A stretch of DNA of 50,753 bases from Planctomycetota bacterium (GTDB lineage Bacteria > Planctomycetota > UBA8742 > UBA2392), in assembly GCA_019186845.1 (NCBI GenBank), contig JABARW010000036.1, forward strand, positions 1 to 50,753, given 5' to 3'. This document shows, piece after piece, positions 49,504 to 50,753 of the stretch. How positions within the stretch are numbered: the stretch's first letter is position 1; each line of letters begins with the position of its first letter. The notes beneath the pieces are model-generated. The model had not been told where the DNA came from. It worked only from the letters and a program-made list of their open reading frames with translations, and searched no databases. The translations under genes and the position numbers were made by a program.

Positions 49504-50540
49504 TTGTCATCTTCGGTGGCTACGGTGTGTTCGGCTCTCTCGTGGCACGCGGCCTTCTCGAAGGCGGCCTCGAGGTCACCTTGGCCGGCCGCAGCGAGAG
49601 TTTGGCCCGACGCGCGGCAAGGGCCCTTGGCCGCAGGGCGCAGGCCGCAGCCGCTGACGTCACCGACGCGGCATCCTGTCACGGCGTGCTGAAGGGCGCG
49701 AAGGTGGCCGTAAACTGTTCGGGTCCCTTCCGTGCAGAGGACACTCAGCTGCTGGAGGCATGCCTCTCCAGCGGCGTGCATTACGTGGACATCGCAGATT
49801 CCCGCGCGTGGGGCCGGCGTGTGTATGACTTCAGCGGCCGCTTTGCCGAGCGCTCGCTGACGCTGGCCTGGGGCTGCTCTTCGTTTCCCGGCATCTCGGG
49901 TGCCCTGGCCTGCGTGCTGGCTGAGGGAGCCGCGGAGCCGCCCGATCGCGTGCGCTGTTCCCTTTTCATCGGCAATCGCAATCCCAAGGGCTATGCCGCC
50001 ATCCGCAGCGCCGTTTCCATGATCGGCGCGCCCATTGAAGCGCCCCAGGGTCGCCTCACCGGCTTTGCCGGCTTTGAGCGCGTGGAGCTGCCGCTTCCCT
50101 TTGGTCCCCGCCGACTCCTCAACGCCGAGGCGCCGGATTACGACGTCATGCCGCGCTTGTTGGGCGCGGGCCACGTGACGGTGAAGGCTGGATTTGAACT
50201 GGCCGTGAGCAACCTCCTGTTTCGCTGCATGGCGGCCTGCGGACCCGTCTGGGGTCGCGTTGCGGCGCGTCTTCTTTGGTTGGCGGGCAAGCCCCTGGGC
50301 TTCATGGGCCGCAGCGGCGGCGCCATTTCCGTCGAGCTGTTTTATCCGGACCACGTTCGGCGCGGCTGTGCCTACGGCGAACAGGGCGCCCAGAAGCTCG
50401 CGGCTTGGCCGGCAGTGCTTGCAGCGCGGGCCCTATGTGGCGGTCCGCTCAAGCGCGGTTGCGTGACGGCGTTCGAGGCCCTGGGCGCGCGCGAGCTGCT
50501 CAAGGGTCTTCAGCAAGCGGGCTTTGAGGTGCGGCTGTAG
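49500..50540 (+). CDS. Saccharopine dehydrogenase-like NAD(P)-binding protein
   Basis: A 346-residue protein. An N-terminal Rossmann fold opens MIVIFGGYGVFGSLVARGLLEGG (glycine pattern G-x-x-G-x-x-G) with AGR after the second strand. Then AVNCSGPFRAEDTQLLEACL and GVHYVDIADSRAWG match the saccharopine-dehydrogenase/trans-acting enoyl reductase type proteins. The C-terminal half is hydrophobic in places (for example VWGRVAARLLWLAGKPLG) and is less conserved. The substrate is unknown. It is translationally coupled to the membrane protein upstream. Confidence 0.8.
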   Translation: MIVIFGGYGVFGSLVARGLLEGGLEVTLAGRSESLARRAARALGRRAQAAAADVTDAASCHGVLKGAKVAVNCSGPFRAEDTQLLEACLSSGVHYVDIADSRAWGRRVYDFSGRFAERSLTLAWGCSSFPGISGALACVLAEGAAEPPDRVRCSLFIGNRNPKGYAAIRSAVSMIGAPIEAPQGRLTGFAGFERVELPLPFGPRRLLNAEAPDYDVMPRLLGAGHVTVKAGFELAVSNLLFRCMAACGPVWGRVAARLLWLAGKPLGFMGRSGGAISVELFYPDHVRRGCAYGEQGAQKLAAWPAVLAARALCGGPLKRGCVTAFEALGARELLKGLQQAGFEVRL

Positions 50541-50711
50541 TTCTTTGGTGCCGGGGGTGCCCGCTCAGGTGTGCCAAAAGTCCAGCGCACAAGATGCGCC
50601 CGCACAACGGTTTGCGACGGCCCCCTGTTTCTTCAGATTTCTCCGCGGCTCCTGTGTCCCAAAGTTCCAAGCCATGAGGGCGCGCTTTGCGCCCGCCTTT
50701 TGGGAGACCCC

Positions 50712-50753
50712 ATGGCCGCCAGTCCGCACATCGTCCAGCAGCTCGCACGCCAC
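50712..50753 (+). CDS. Start of a further gene (cut by window edge)
   Basis: ATG preceded by GGGAGACCCC, followed by 14 open codons (MAASPHIVQQLARH) to the window end. Too short to assign a family. The ribosome-binding site and orientation make it plausible. Confidence 0.4.
   Translation, partial: MAASPHIVQQLARH

Overview
The window is GC-rich bacterial chromosome with about 37 protein genes, one structural RNA and little intergenic DNA. Several traits point to a planctomycete or a similar large-genome, signalling-rich lineage: a 2213-residue Ser/Thr kinase carrying WD40 and TPR repeats, a caspase-like protease, prenyltransferase-like secreted repeat proteins, secreted proteins ending in a Cys/helix/Arg sorting tail, and a two-lobed dCTP deaminase. 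This assignment is an inference from gene content; the window has no rRNA.

Layout. 1-292: 5' part of an adenine-type DNA methyltransferase in visibly lower-GC DNA, probably the edge of an acquired segment. 695-4671: NarL-type histidine kinase and response regulator, followed by a SLAC1/TehA-like transporter and a small membrane protein. 4822-9702: dCTP deaminase-like protein, a VOC protein with a histone-H1-like tail, an MtfA-type peptidase, an unknown membrane protein and exonuclease III. 9829-14280: DNA polymerase III alpha subunit, convergent with the SRP RNA gene. Between them lies a stack of palindromic repeats containing a second copy of the SRP RNA 3' end and terminator. 14359-23535: tagged secreted protein, Gdx/SugE exporter, MoeB-rhodanese protein, P2-type cation ATPase, short-chain dehydrogenase, possible AlkZ-related protein, GNAT and MgtE. 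23657-31671: large secreted protein, acetyltransferase, cysteine synthase, QueF with an unknown partner, a five-hairpin array, MoaA and a GT-C type membrane protein.

31714-45777 is the most distinctive part. It holds the kinase (N-terminal region with a HEPN-like R-x5-H motif, about 21 WD40 blades, about 7 TPRs), L-serine dehydratase, a class III nucleotide cyclase with an unusual active site, SfsA, a membrane-anchored caspase with an EF-hand-like loop, and a UGT-type glycosyltransferase. Kinase, cyclase and caspase within 13 kb form an eukaryote-like signalling neighbourhood. They are not one tight operon, so a shared pathway is only a hypothesis. 45824-50753: a prenyltransferase-like secreted protein, a DUF2459-type protein, a small membrane protein overlapping a saccharopine-dehydrogenase-like protein, and the first codons of another gene.

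Expression signals. Many starts lack a Shine-Dalgarno sequence and instead have a TAnnnT box ending 6-8 bases before the ATG (genes at 7534, 7591, 9829, 20864, 39719, 42442, 48886), which suggests widespread leaderless transcription. Other starts (6562, 14359, 16859) have ordinary Shine-Dalgarno sites. Translational coupling by ATGA overlap occurs at 4339, 15261 and 49500.
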